A stretch of 64,000 nt of DNA, taken from Formosa algae (GTDB taxonomy: Bacteria > Bacteroidota > Bacteroidia > Flavobacteriales > Flavobacteriaceae). The stretch spans positions 124,001 to 188,000 of the forward strand of contig NZ_LMAK01000011.1 in the NCBI RefSeq assembly GCF_001439665.1, written 5' to 3'. This document shows, one piece after another, positions 45,827 to 54,204 of the stretch (positions within the stretch are counted from its first letter, which is position 1; each line of letters starts with the position of its first letter). The position numbers and the translations under genes were made by a program. The notes beneath the pieces are model-generated. The model made no database searches. It was not told the origin of the DNA and saw only the letters and a program-made list of their open reading frames with translations.

Positions 45827-47275
45827 TTATTCTAAATCTGTAATTGGTTCGTATTTTGGTACTAATGTTTTCATTACTATCCATCCAATTAAATAGGCAA
45901 CAGCACAAAACGTGAACACAATAAAATATCCTGCTTCAATACCTTCGTATCCTAAGAAATTCATATTAGTTTTTGCCGAATAATCAAATAAAATCCCAGA
46001 GCCTTTATTAATAAAAGTAGATCCAATACCACCTGCTAAACCTCCAATACCTGTTACAGTTGCTATAGCCGATTTAGGAAACATATCTCCTACTGTAGTA
46101 AAAATATTAGCAGACCAAGCTTGGTGAGCTGCTCCTGCGATACCAATAATAATTACAGGGAACCAATAGGACACATGCCCCAAAGGTTGTGCTACAACTG
46201 CTAATAAAGGAAAGAAAGCAAAAATAAGCATTGCTCGCATACGACCAGCGTAAGGATTCATCCCTTTCTTTTCCACAAAATATGTTGGTAACCATCCTCC
46301 AATTATTGATAATAAGGTAATAGAATATAAAACAAATAATGCAAATTGTGCAATAGGATCTGAAGATTCCATACCATACACAGAACTTAAATAAGCCGGT
46401 GTCCAGAATAAATAAAACCACCACACACCATCTGTCATAAACTTACCAAAAGCAAAAGCCCAAGTCTGTTTGTATTTAAAGAGTTGTTTAAAAGTTACCT
46501 TTTTACCAATCTCATTATCTTTTTTAATAGGTTCTGAATCCTGATTAATATATGCTAGCTCTGCAGCATTAACTTTAGGGTGAACATGTGGTTTACTATA
46601 ACCAAATTGCCACCAACCCATCCAAACAAAACCTAGGGCACCAATAACAATAAATGCAGACTCCCATCCGTAATTTTTAGCTAATACTGGAATAACTAAA
46701 GGGGCTGCCAATGCTCCTACTGTCGCACCTGCATTAAATATACTGGTTGCGTAAGCTCTATCTTTCTTAGGGAAGAATTCTGCTGTTGTTTTAATCGCGG
46801 CAGGAAAGTTCCCTGCTTCTCCAATAGCCAAAACTAAACGTGCAAAAATGAATAATACAATACTCACGTTTAATACTCTAGAAACGTCTTCTACTTGAGC
46901 AATGTAATGACTGGCCTCTTCAAAACCAACAAACCAATGACCTGTTAAAATACCTGAAGCAGCAATACCACAAAAAGCATGTAAAACGGCTCCTAAAGAC
47001 CAAACACCAATAGCCCACATAAACCCTTTTTTGGTATCTAACCAATCTACTAAGCGTCCTGCAAAGAGTAAACTAATGGCATAAAAAAGTGAAAATAGTG
47101 CTGTTATTGTACCATAATCACTATCTGTCCAGTGAAATTCTGGAGCGATAAAGTCTTTCCAGGTTAGAGAAAGGACTTGTCTGTCTAAATAATTAACGGT
47201 GGTGGCCATAAACAGCATTGCTACAATCGTCCACCGGTACTTGGACTTTTTATCTGTAACGTCGGTTGTTTTCAT
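45827..47275 (-). CDS. MFS transporter, hexuronate/anion:cation symporter (ExuT-like)
   Basis: 482 residues, 12 helices. ACS-family signs: MATTVNYLDRQVLS in TM1, FAGRLVDWLDTKKGF (motif A), LAIGEAGNFPAAIKTTAEFFP and WFYLFWTPAYL. Relatives carry hexuronates or other sugar acids; in marine flavobacteria such carriers serve alginate/pectin breakdown, but no such enzymes are next to it. A LacI-type 18-bp palindrome lies 86 bases upstream, consistent with substrate-induced control. Confidence 0.88.
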   Translation of the reverse strand: MKTTDVTDKKSKYRWTIVAMLFMATTVNYLDRQVLSLTWKDFIAPEFHWTDSDYGTITALFSLFYAISLLFAGRLVDWLDTKKGFMWAIGVWSLGAVLHAFCGIAASGILTGHWFVGFEEASHYIAQVEDVSRVLNVSIVLFIFARLVLAIGEAGNFPAAIKTTAEFFPKKDRAYATSIFNAGATVGALAAPLVIPVLAKNYGWESAFIVIGALGFVWMGWWQFGYSKPHVHPKVNAAELAYINQDSEPIKKDNEIGKKVTFKQLFKYKQTWAFAFGKFMTDGVWWFYLFWTPAYLSSVYGMESSDPIAQFALFVLYSITLLSIIGGWLPTYFVEKKGMNPYAGRMRAMLIFAFFPLLAVVAQPLGHVSYWFPVIIIGIAGAAHQAWSANIFTTVGDMFPKSAIATVTGIGGLAGGIGSTFINKGSGILFDYSAKTNMNFLGYEGIEAGYFIVFTFCAVAYLIGWIVMKTLVPKYEPITDLE

Positions 47276-47360
47276 AAAAAAGTTTTAAATATTTATTCTT
47301 AGTTTATTTGATTAGTAAAAATAACGTTGTTTACTGACAATAACTAATAGTTTGGTTAAA

Positions 47361-47378
47361 AATGTTATCGATTACATT
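47361..47378. promoter_or_regulatory. LacI-type operator candidate 1
   Basis: AATGTTATCGATTACATT: 18-bp palindrome centred on CG with one mismatched pair. It fits the LacI/PurR-type consensus and lies 86 bases upstream of the ExuT-like gene start. Confidence 0.55.
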
Positions 47379-47550
47379 ATAAATACCAAAATATATAGTC
47401 TTTTATAAAATTGAAGATGTTTCATGTTTACAATCTTATATTTGAGAAATATGTAGTTAAACCCCCAAAAAACAAACTTTTATTAGCTTTTTAAAAAATT
47501 GTTTATGATATAATAACCGCCTTATGAATGTAGTATATACTTGAAAATTT

Positions 47551-47568
47551 TACGTAAACGTTTAAGTA
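47551..47568. promoter_or_regulatory. LacI-type operator candidate 2
   Basis: TACGTAAACGTTTAAGTA: 18-bp palindrome centred on CG with one mismatched pair, about 90 bases upstream of the AraJ-like MFS gene start. The 382-base region 47276-47657 between the two divergent MFS genes holds no coding frame; besides the operators and promoter it is AT-rich spacer. Confidence 0.5.
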
Positions 47569-47620
47569 TAATTTAACTTAAATTTTATTAAAAAAAATCT
47601 TCAGAATATAAAAGTCAACT

Positions 47621-47628
47621 TACATTTG
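47621..47628 (+). promoter_or_regulatory. -7 box (TACATTTG) before the AraJ-like gene
   Basis: Exact TAnnTTTG match, 29 bases before ATG 47658. Confidence 0.55.
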
Positions 47629-47657
47629 CCTGATTATTACGTTAACGATTGTATGAT

Positions 47658-48830
47658 ATGAATAAAGGACTTTTAGCTTTAGCAATTGGCGGTTTTGGAA
47701 TTGGATTAACTGAGTTTGTAATTATGGGAATATTACCAGAAGTTGCAACGGCATTCGATATATCGATACCTAAAGCAGGACATTTTATTTCTGCTTATGC
47801 TTTAGGTGTTGTTGTTGGTGCTCCCATACTCACAACGATTGGGAATAAATGGGCTGCAAATCGCGTGTTATTGGCATTAATGTTATGGTTTACTGTATTC
47901 AATACACTATCTGCTTTTGCTACCGGCTATAATTCTTTTATCGTTTTGCGTTTTTTATCTGGATTACCTCATGGAGCCTTTTTTGGAATTGGTGCTGTTG
48001 TTGCAGGCAAACTGTCTAAAGCTGGTAAATCTGCTCAAGGCATAGCGATTATGTTTAGCGGACTTACTTTTGCGAATTTACTTGGTGTACCTTTAGGGAC
48101 CTATTTAGGAAAACATTTTAGCTGGAATCTCTCCTTTTTATTAGTCGGTTTTGTGGGTATTTTAGTGGTATTAAGCATAAAATTTTGGATGCCTTTATTA
48201 AAGCAATCTTCGGAAACACATATCCTTGACGATTTAAAAATTTTTAAGCGTTTAGAACTTTGGTTAATTATACTACTCACAACAATTGGAACGGGCGGAT
48301 TCTTTGCTTGGTATAGTTATATAGCCCCTTTAATAACAGATGTAGCAAAACATCCAGAAGAAATGGTTTCATTTGCCATGATTCTCGCAGGTTTGGGTAT
48401 GGTTATTGGAAATTTTTTAGGTGCAAAACTTGCCGAAAAACTCTCCCCTATTTATGCGGTAATCGTTATTTTATCTGCAATGGTGGTTTGCTTATCTTTA
48501 AATACCATATTCTCATCAGACAAAATTATGGTTTTAGTGATGACGTTTATAATAGGTGCTGTCACTTTTTGCCTATCAACCCCAATACAAGTTGCCATTA
48601 TAAATGCTTCAGAAGGTTCTGAAACTTTAGGGTCGTCACTTAATCAAAGCGCTTTTAATATTGGTAATGCTTCTGGTGCTTATTTTGCTGGTTTACCTAT
48701 TGCTATGGGATATGGGTATACTTCTGCAGATTGGGTTGGAGCTGCTATGGCTGCGAGTGGTGTATGTATTGCGTTTTTAATAATAATGTTGAGAAAATAT
48801 CAACGTAAAAATTTAAAATACAACAATTAA
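47658..48830 (+). CDS. MFS transporter, AraJ/sugar-efflux (DHA1)-like
   Basis: 390 residues, 12 helices. N-terminal GIGLTEFVIMGILPEVA and central RFLSGLPHGAFFGIGAVVAG with LNQSAFNIGNASGAYFAG near the end are typical of the AraJ/YdhP/PbuE group of efflux permeases (arabinose, purine or drug export). I use ATG 47658 (MNKGLLALAIGG) rather than an in-frame TTG at 47649. Divergent from the ExuT-like gene; a LacI-type palindrome lies in its upstream region. Confidence 0.85.
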   Translation: MNKGLLALAIGGFGIGLTEFVIMGILPEVATAFDISIPKAGHFISAYALGVVVGAPILTTIGNKWAANRVLLALMLWFTVFNTLSAFATGYNSFIVLRFLSGLPHGAFFGIGAVVAGKLSKAGKSAQGIAIMFSGLTFANLLGVPLGTYLGKHFSWNLSFLLVGFVGILVVLSIKFWMPLLKQSSETHILDDLKIFKRLELWLIILLTTIGTGGFFAWYSYIAPLITDVAKHPEEMVSFAMILAGLGMVIGNFLGAKLAEKLSPIYAVIVILSAMVVCLSLNTIFSSDKIMVLVMTFIIGAVTFCLSTPIQVAIINASEGSETLGSSLNQSAFNIGNASGAYFAGLPIAMGYGYTSADWVGAAMAASGVCIAFLIIMLRKYQRKNLKYNN

Positions 48831-48844
48831 AAACATTTCAAAAT

Positions 48845-48880
48845 AAAAAAGCTGACTCATTACAAGTCAGCTTTTTTTTT
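48845..48880. terminator. Bidirectional terminator
   Basis: Core stem GCTGACT (48851-48857) / AGTCAGC (48865-48871), extended by A-run/T-run pairing. Nine T follow. It separates the AraJ-like MFS and the OmpA gene. Confidence 0.88.
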
Positions 48881-48901
48881 GGATTAACACATATTTATTA
48901 A

Positions 48902-50113
48902 TTAAAATTCTATAACATTAATTTCAGATCTTCTATTCTGTTTGTGCATGGCTTCTGTACATTTAGTACTATCATCACAATTATTAAGTAATTTAGATTC
49001 TCCAAAAGCTTCACCTGTAATTCTATTACTGTCTATACCATTTTCAGATAAATAGTCTAATGTACTTTCTAATCGTTTCTCAGAGAGTGATTGATTATAC
49101 TCCGTAGAACCTCTAGAATCTGTATGCGACGTAATTTCTAAAGTTAATTCTGGATATGTATTTAAGATGGCCAACAATTCATCAAGAATACCTTTAGATG
49201 TAGATGTTAAGCGAGAAGAATCAAATGCAAAGTATATATTTTCTAATTCGTCTATTTCTGCCTGAATTTTATTCTTAGCTTCTAGTTTTTCTTGTTCTAA
49301 TTTAGCTAAACGCTCTTTTTCTGCGGCCTCTGCTTGTTGTTTAGCTAACTGTTCTGCTAATAAAGCGGCCTCTGCATTGGCTTTATTTACATTTGCTATA
49401 GAATCTTCAACTCTCGCTTGTTCTGCAAGTAATTCTTCTTGTAAATCTAATTTTTCTTGATCTTTTTTAGTCAATTCTTTATCAACATCAAATCTATATA
49501 CTACTCCAATAGCATGTTGTTTGTGGTTTCTGAAGTTCTGATTCATTCCCCATTTTCCTGTAGAATTCACATCCATACCAAATCGATCACTAAACCAAAT
49601 TCTGAATCCAACTATAGCATTATAGGTCCCTCGAGAATTGCTATTCGCATTTGTAAATCCTAAACCTACACCTGCATAAGGATCAAACCAACCAGTTTCT
49701 CCTACAATTTTATTAAGATCGTAACTTAATCTTGTATCGAAAGCGAAATAATCTACATCGTCTTCAAGAGGAAAATTATCTACAATCTTACCTTTCTTAT
49801 ATTTATTATAAGTGAAGATTCCTTCTAAACCAAATCCGCTTTTAAAATATCTTCCAACACTTATACGCGACGGATAAGGTACAGCGTTCCAACCTTCATC
49901 AGTATCAAAAACACCTTTAAATACATTTCCTGAATCGTCTACGGCATTAAATCCTAAACCAACAATCCAGAAGCTTACATTTGTAGAATCCAGTTCTTCA
50001 ACATCTATCAGTTCAGATGTATCGCTTAATTCTGTTAATTCTGTTGTTTGTGAATATGTTGCAAAAGAAGTCGCAACTAAAAAAGTAAATAAAATAGTTT
50101 TAAGTAATTTCAT
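48902..50113 (-). CDS. OmpA family outer-membrane protein
   Basis: 403 residues. Signal peptide (to about residue 22, TYSQ), N-terminal eight-strand-like barrel (about 45-215; VGLGFNAVDDSG, GRYFKSGFGLEG, RFGMDVNSTGKWG). Then an Ala/Glu/Lys/Gln coiled-coil linker (about 215-290) and a C-terminal OmpA peptidoglycan-binding domain (about 290-403; ITSHTDSRGSTEYN, LSEKRLESTLDYL). It links the outer membrane to the cell wall. Cys pair near the end (NCDDSTKC). Confidence 0.92.
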   Translation of the reverse strand: MKLLKTILFTFLVATSFATYSQTTELTELSDTSELIDVEELDSTNVSFWIVGLGFNAVDDSGNVFKGVFDTDEGWNAVPYPSRISVGRYFKSGFGLEGIFTYNKYKKGKIVDNFPLEDDVDYFAFDTRLSYDLNKIVGETGWFDPYAGVGLGFTNANSNSRGTYNAIVGFRIWFSDRFGMDVNSTGKWGMNQNFRNHKQHAIGVVYRFDVDKELTKKDQEKLDLQEELLAEQARVEDSIANVNKANAEAALLAEQLAKQQAEAAEKERLAKLEQEKLEAKNKIQAEIDELENIYFAFDSSRLTSTSKGILDELLAILNTYPELTLEITSHTDSRGSTEYNQSLSEKRLESTLDYLSENGIDSNRITGEAFGESKLLNNCDDSTKCTEAMHKQNRRSEINVIEF

Positions 50114-50134
50114 AACATGGGGATATTAGTAGAT

Positions 50135-50142
50135 CAAATTTA
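50135..50142 (-). promoter_or_regulatory. -7 box (TAAATTTG) for the OmpA gene
   Basis: Exact TAnnTTTG on the minus strand, 21 bases before the OmpA start codon. Confidence 0.5.
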
Positions 50143-50263
50143 TACAAAGACATAATCCCCTTAAAATTTAAACTTTGAAACGTCCAAATATTCGATAATT
50201 AGATTAACGTATATATAAAGGAGATATACAACCACTAAAAACCAAGTTTTTACACCTCAAATA

Positions 50264-50986
50264 TTATATTTCCATGGGAACTTCGATGAATAATAGACTC
50301 GTTTCACTTAAAGATGACATATAAAAGTGCTTAACATTACTAATTCCTATAGCATCTCGAGTATGTAATGTTAGTGTTTCTATTTTTAGTTCGCCCTGAA
50401 TAACCATTACATATACACCATAATCTTTATGCTTTAAAGTGTATTGAAACGGTGTGTTTGCATCTAAATCTACTCTCGAGATAATGGCATCTTGATGAAT
50501 TTTTAACGTGCTCTCTATTCCATTAGTTATAGAAGATACTAAAGGCTGTAAAAAGTTTCTCCGTTTAGATGCCTCAAATGTTTTCTGATCGTAACGTGGT
50601 TCTACATTTTCTGCATTAGGAATAATCCAGATTTGAAACAAATTTAAATGCGATTCTTGCGATCCGTTAATTTCTGAATGTTCTACACCATGTCCAGCAC
50701 TCATAACTTGTACTTCTCCTGCCTGTACAGATTCCCATTGGTTGCCCATAGAGTCTCTATGTTTTAATTCACCACTTAAAGGAATGGTTATAATTTCCAT
50801 GTTTTTATGTGGATGTGTACCAAACCCCATTTTTGGAGCAATAACATCGTCATTTAATACACGTAAAGCTCCAAAATTCATGCGGTCTTTATCATACCAA
50901 TTTGCAAAACTAAATGAATGATTAGCTTGTAACCAGCCATGATTTGCAAAACCGCGTGTATCTGCTCTATGTAATATCGTTTTCAT
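50264..50986 (-). CDS. Pirin family protein
   Basis: 240 residues, bicupin of the YhaK/YhhW (quercetinase-type) branch. Metal ligands are in GTHPHKNMEIITI (two His), then GHGVEHSE (His, Glu). Such pirins act on flavonoids or sense redox state. Last gene of a four-gene minus-strand operon DoxX-FMN reductase-MarR-pirin, 35 bases after the MarR gene. Confidence 0.92.
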   Translation of the reverse strand: MKTILHRADTRGFANHGWLQANHSFSFANWYDKDRMNFGALRVLNDDVIAPKMGFGTHPHKNMEIITIPLSGELKHRDSMGNQWESVQAGEVQVMSAGHGVEHSEINGSQESHLNLFQIWIIPNAENVEPRYDQKTFEASKRRNFLQPLVSSITNGIESTLKIHQDAIISRVDLDANTPFQYTLKHKDYGVYVMVIQGELKIETLTLHTRDAIGISNVKHFYMSSLSETSLLFIEVPMEI

Positions 50987-51021
50987 AAGACTATCTTTTC
51001 AAAATTATTAACATTAGTAAT

Positions 51022-51459
51022 TCAACGGATCTTGTCTAACAAATCACTCAGCTGAACGGCTTCTTCTTCTGTTAGGTTTTTAAATATATCGGCTCTATTG
51101 GCTTTATTTACATTGTCTAATAATTGTAATCCATTGGTCGTAATTTTTATAAATACAACACGTCTATCTGTCGGACATGGAATACGATCTATTAAGCCTT
51201 TAGCATATAACTTATCCATTAAACGGGTTGCGTTAGGAGACCGTTCTACCATACGCTCTTTAATGGTTTGTACTTTTAATGGTGCTTTTGCTCCTTTTAA
51301 TATTCTTAAGACATTATATTGTTGCGATGAAATATTAAAAGGTTTAAAAAATGTATTCTGCCGACTGCTAATCCAATTTGCTGTGTAAATCACATTCAGC
51401 ATAGCTTTCACTTTATTATTTGGAAACGTAGAGTTTATATCTTTAGAAAAATCTCCCAT
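51022..51459 (-). CDS. MarR family transcriptional regulator
   Basis: 145 residues: winged helix with recognition helix ERSPNATRLMDKLYAKGLI and wing PCPTDRRVVFIKIT. A single Cys (in IPCPTDRR) lies in the wing; no N-terminal redox Cys as in YodB/CatR. It sits in the operon it probably controls: a palindromic site overlaps the operon promoter about 0.95 kb upstream. Confidence 0.9.
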   Translation of the reverse strand: MGDFSKDINSTFPNNKVKAMLNVIYTANWISSRQNTFFKPFNISSQQYNVLRILKGAKAPLKVQTIKERMVERSPNATRLMDKLYAKGLIDRIPCPTDRRVVFIKITTNGLQLLDNVNKANRADIFKNLTEEEAVQLSDLLDKIR

Positions 51460-51485
51460 AATTAATATTTAATATCCTATTGATT

Positions 51486-52016
51486 TTATAGAGCAGTTTT
51501 AAAAAGCTTTATGTCTTCTAATAATTGAGCCTCTAATTCTGGGTTGGATAGTTTTCCTTCAGAAAAATTTTCATAAAAAGAGGGTAAAGAAAATGTAGAA
51601 ACAATCTGAGCATCATGACGCGGAAATCTATCCTTAGCCATATCTAACACAGAAAGACCACCCCTAGCCCCAGGCGATGTTGCCATTAAAAGCATGGGTT
51701 TGTTTTGAAATGTTTTAGGTTCTATTCTAGACATCCAATCAAACATATTTTTAAATACAGCTGTATATGCGCCGTTATGTTCTGCTAACGATATAATAAG
51801 TCCATCTGCTTTCTTAATCATTTCAACCAATCTTACGGCCTGATCTGGTAAACCATTTTCTAATTCCGCATCTACACTATAAAGAGGAACTTCAAAATCA
51901 TTTAAATCTAAAACAGTATATTCTGTGTCTAAAACTAAACCAGCAGCATAAGCTGCCAATTGTTTATTTATAGATTGTTTACTGTTACTTCCGGCAAAAG
52001 CAATAATATGTTTCAT
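51486..52016 (-). CDS. NAD(P)H-dependent FMN reductase (flavodoxin-like)
   Basis: 176 residues, flavodoxin-like fold. FMN phosphate loop AFAGSNSKQSINKQLA; dimer/active-site motif AEHNGAYTAVFKNMFDWMSR; ATSPGARGG near the third loop. Enzymes of this family reduce quinones, azo dyes or chromate with NAD(P)H. Immediately follows the DoxX gene and precedes MarR by 26 bases. Confidence 0.92.
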   Translation of the reverse strand: MKHIIAFAGSNSKQSINKQLAAYAAGLVLDTEYTVLDLNDFEVPLYSVDAELENGLPDQAVRLVEMIKKADGLIISLAEHNGAYTAVFKNMFDWMSRIEPKTFQNKPMLLMATSPGARGGLSVLDMAKDRFPRHDAQIVSTFSLPSFYENFSEGKLSNPELEAQLLEDIKLFKTAL

Positions 52017-52373
52017 TTATAATTGTGTTTTTTTATTAAAAATATAAGATATACCTAGTAAAATTAAAGCTATTAAAGCCGTCATTTGTCCGCCATCATT
52101 AATCATAACATGAGCAAAAAAAGCTAAGACAAATGCAAAGAAAAAACCAGCATATGCCCACTCTTTTAAGGTTTTAAAACCAGGATACCAGATCACAAAT
52201 AGCCCTATTAGTTTAGCTGTTGCATACGGATAAATAATATAGCTTGGATAACCAAAATTGGTAAACATTTTTGCAACATCGTCATGTTTAAATATATACA
52301 TGTTTACAGAAAACAAGAGTATTATGGTTAATAACCCTGTCGCAACGTAATAAATGGTTTTAAGTCTCTTCAT
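52017..52373 (-). CDS. DoxX-like membrane protein
   Basis: 118 residues, four helices, with the DoxX pattern (MFTNFGYPSYIIYPYATAKLIGL, reported here as the conserved loop; LKEWAYAGFFFAFV; AHVMINDGG). DoxX proteins associate with quinone and thiol redox chemistry. I start at ATG 52373 (MKRLKTIYYV), because the -7 box at 52396-52403 lies between it and the upstream ATG at 52406. First gene of the redox operon; its stop abuts the FMN reductase start. Confidence 0.88.
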   Translation of the reverse strand: MKRLKTIYYVATGLLTIILLFSVNMYIFKHDDVAKMFTNFGYPSYIIYPYATAKLIGLFVIWYPGFKTLKEWAYAGFFFAFVLAFFAHVMINDGGQMTALIALILLGISYIFNKKTQL

Positions 52374-52395
52374 CGTGTTAGATTTAAATTGAATA

Positions 52396-52403
52396 CAAAT
52401 ATA
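52396..52403 (-). promoter_or_regulatory. -7 box (TATATTTG) of the DoxX-MarR operon
   Basis: Exact TAnnTTTG on the minus strand, 22 bases before the DoxX start. It rules out the upstream ATG as start. Confidence 0.6.
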
Positions 52404-52416
52404 CAATAAATTACAT

Positions 52417-52436
52417 ATATTTTCCTAGGTATATAT
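52417..52436. promoter_or_regulatory. Candidate MarR operator
   Basis: 20-bp imperfect palindrome centred on CCTAGG (52424-52429) with AT-rich arms and two mismatched pairs. It sits where the -33 element of the DoxX operon promoter should be, ideal for repression by the operon's own MarR protein. Confidence 0.5.
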
Positions 52437-52518
52437 TTCCATGTTATATAATAACGAAATAATTAATTTTAGCAGATAATTTTAAACTTTCGTACTTTAG
52501 CTGCAAATTGATTTTTAC

Positions 52519-54147
52519 ATGGATATCAACTTCAATAAAAACGAAGATCACAATAAACTTTTAGTATCAGAATTAAAAAGGCGCTTTGCCAAAGTCAGTC
52601 TTGGAGGCGGCTTAAAACGTATTGAAAAATTACATAGTAAAGGCAAACTTACAGCTAGAGAACGTATAGATTATTTATTAGATTCTAAATCTAAGAGTAT
52701 TGAAATCGGAAATTTTGCAGGAGAAGATATGTACGCAGAACATGGCGGATGTCCTTCTGGTGGTGTAGTTGTAAAAATAGGATACGTTAGCGGAAAACAA
52801 TGCATAGTTGTGGCTAATGATGCGACAGTTAAAGCCGGAGCTTGGTTTCCAATTACAGGGAAAAAGAACTTACGTGCTCAAGAGATTTCTATAGAAAACA
52901 AATTACCTATTATATATTTAGTAGATAGCGCAGGAGTGTATTTACCACTTCAAGATGAAATATTTCCAGACAAAGAACACTTCGGACGTATTTTTAGAAA
53001 TAACGCCATTATGAGTAGTATGGGTATTACTCAAATTTCAGCAGTTATGGGAAGTTGTGTTGCTGGAGGTGCTTACTTACCAATTATGAGTGATGAAGCC
53101 TTAATTGTAGATAAAACAGCAAGCATTTTTCTTGCAGGTAGTTATTTGGTCAAAGCTGCCATTGGAGAATCTATAGATAATGAAACCTTAGGAGGCGCTT
53201 CAACGCATTGCGAAATAAGTGGTGTAACCGATTATAAGGCTAAAGACGACAAAGATGCTTTAGATAAAATTAAGTTTATAATCGATAAAATTGGAGATTA
53301 CGACACAGCTGGTTTTAATCGTGCTGAAGCTTTAAAACCAAAAGACAATCCAAAAGATATATATGGCATTCTTCCAAAAAGCCGATCAGATCAATACGAC
53401 ATGAAAGCGATCATTTCGCGTTTGGTAGACGATTCTGTTTTTGAAGAATATAAAGAAGGCTACGGAAAAACCATTATAACAGCCTATGCCAGAATTGATG
53501 GTTGGGCCGTTGGTATCGTTGCAAATCAAAGGCAATTAGTGAAAACAAAACAAGGCGAAATGCAATTTGGCGGTGTTATTTATAACGACAGCGCAGATAA
53601 AGCTACGCGTTTTATAGCCAATTGTAATCAGAAAAAAATACCACTTGTATTCTTACAAGATGTTACCGGATTTATGGTAGGTTCTAAATCTGAACATGGT
53701 GGCATTATAAAAGACGGTGCAAAAATGGTAAATGCAGTAAGTAATTCTGTGGTGCCTAAATTTACCATTATAATTGGAAACAGTTATGGCGCAGGAAATT
53801 ATGCCATGTGTGGTAAGGCATACGACCCGAGATTAATTGTCTCTTGGCCAAGTGCAGAACTTGCTGTAATGAGTGGGAATTCTGCCGCTAAAGTACTACT
53901 ACAAATAGAAACAGCATCTTTAAAAGCTAAAGGAGAAACCATAACCCCTGAAAAGGAAGCGGAATTATTTAATCAAATAAAATCGAGATACGACAATCAG
54001 GTATCTCCGTATTATGCAGCTTCTAGACTGTGGACAGATGGTATTATTGATCCGTTAGATACAAGAACTTGGATTTCTATGGGAATTGAAGCAGCCAACC
54101 ATGCACCTATAGAAAAGCCTTTTAATTTAGGTGTCATTCAGGTTTAA
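52519..54147 (+). CDS. Acyl-CoA carboxylase beta subunit, methylcrotonyl-CoA carboxylase-like
   Basis: 542 residues, complete carboxyltransferase. Motifs: GKLTARERIDYLLD, ILVANDATVKAG-type (here VVANDATVKAGAW), YLVDSAGVYLPLQ, AVMGSCVAGGAYLPIMSDE, LGGASTHCEISGVTDY, LQDVTGFMVG and NSYGAGNYAMCGKAYDP. The latter motifs are those of MCC/geranyl-CoA carboxylase beta (leucine breakdown) rather than PCC. No biotin subunit is adjacent, so partners are elsewhere or shared. Divergent from the DoxX operon. Confidence 0.88.
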   Translation: MDINFNKNEDHNKLLVSELKRRFAKVSLGGGLKRIEKLHSKGKLTARERIDYLLDSKSKSIEIGNFAGEDMYAEHGGCPSGGVVVKIGYVSGKQCIVVANDATVKAGAWFPITGKKNLRAQEISIENKLPIIYLVDSAGVYLPLQDEIFPDKEHFGRIFRNNAIMSSMGITQISAVMGSCVAGGAYLPIMSDEALIVDKTASIFLAGSYLVKAAIGESIDNETLGGASTHCEISGVTDYKAKDDKDALDKIKFIIDKIGDYDTAGFNRAEALKPKDNPKDIYGILPKSRSDQYDMKAIISRLVDDSVFEEYKEGYGKTIITAYARIDGWAVGIVANQRQLVKTKQGEMQFGGVIYNDSADKATRFIANCNQKKIPLVFLQDVTGFMVGSKSEHGGIIKDGAKMVNAVSNSVVPKFTIIIGNSYGAGNYAMCGKAYDPRLIVSWPSAELAVMSGNSAAKVLLQIETASLKAKGETITPEKEAELFNQIKSRYDNQVSPYYAASRLWTDGIIDPLDTRTWISMGIEAANHAPIEKPFNLGVIQV

Positions 54148-54204
54148 ACTAATATACAACATCAAAACCTACACGAATTCAACAACAACTATTATAAATT
54201 TATT

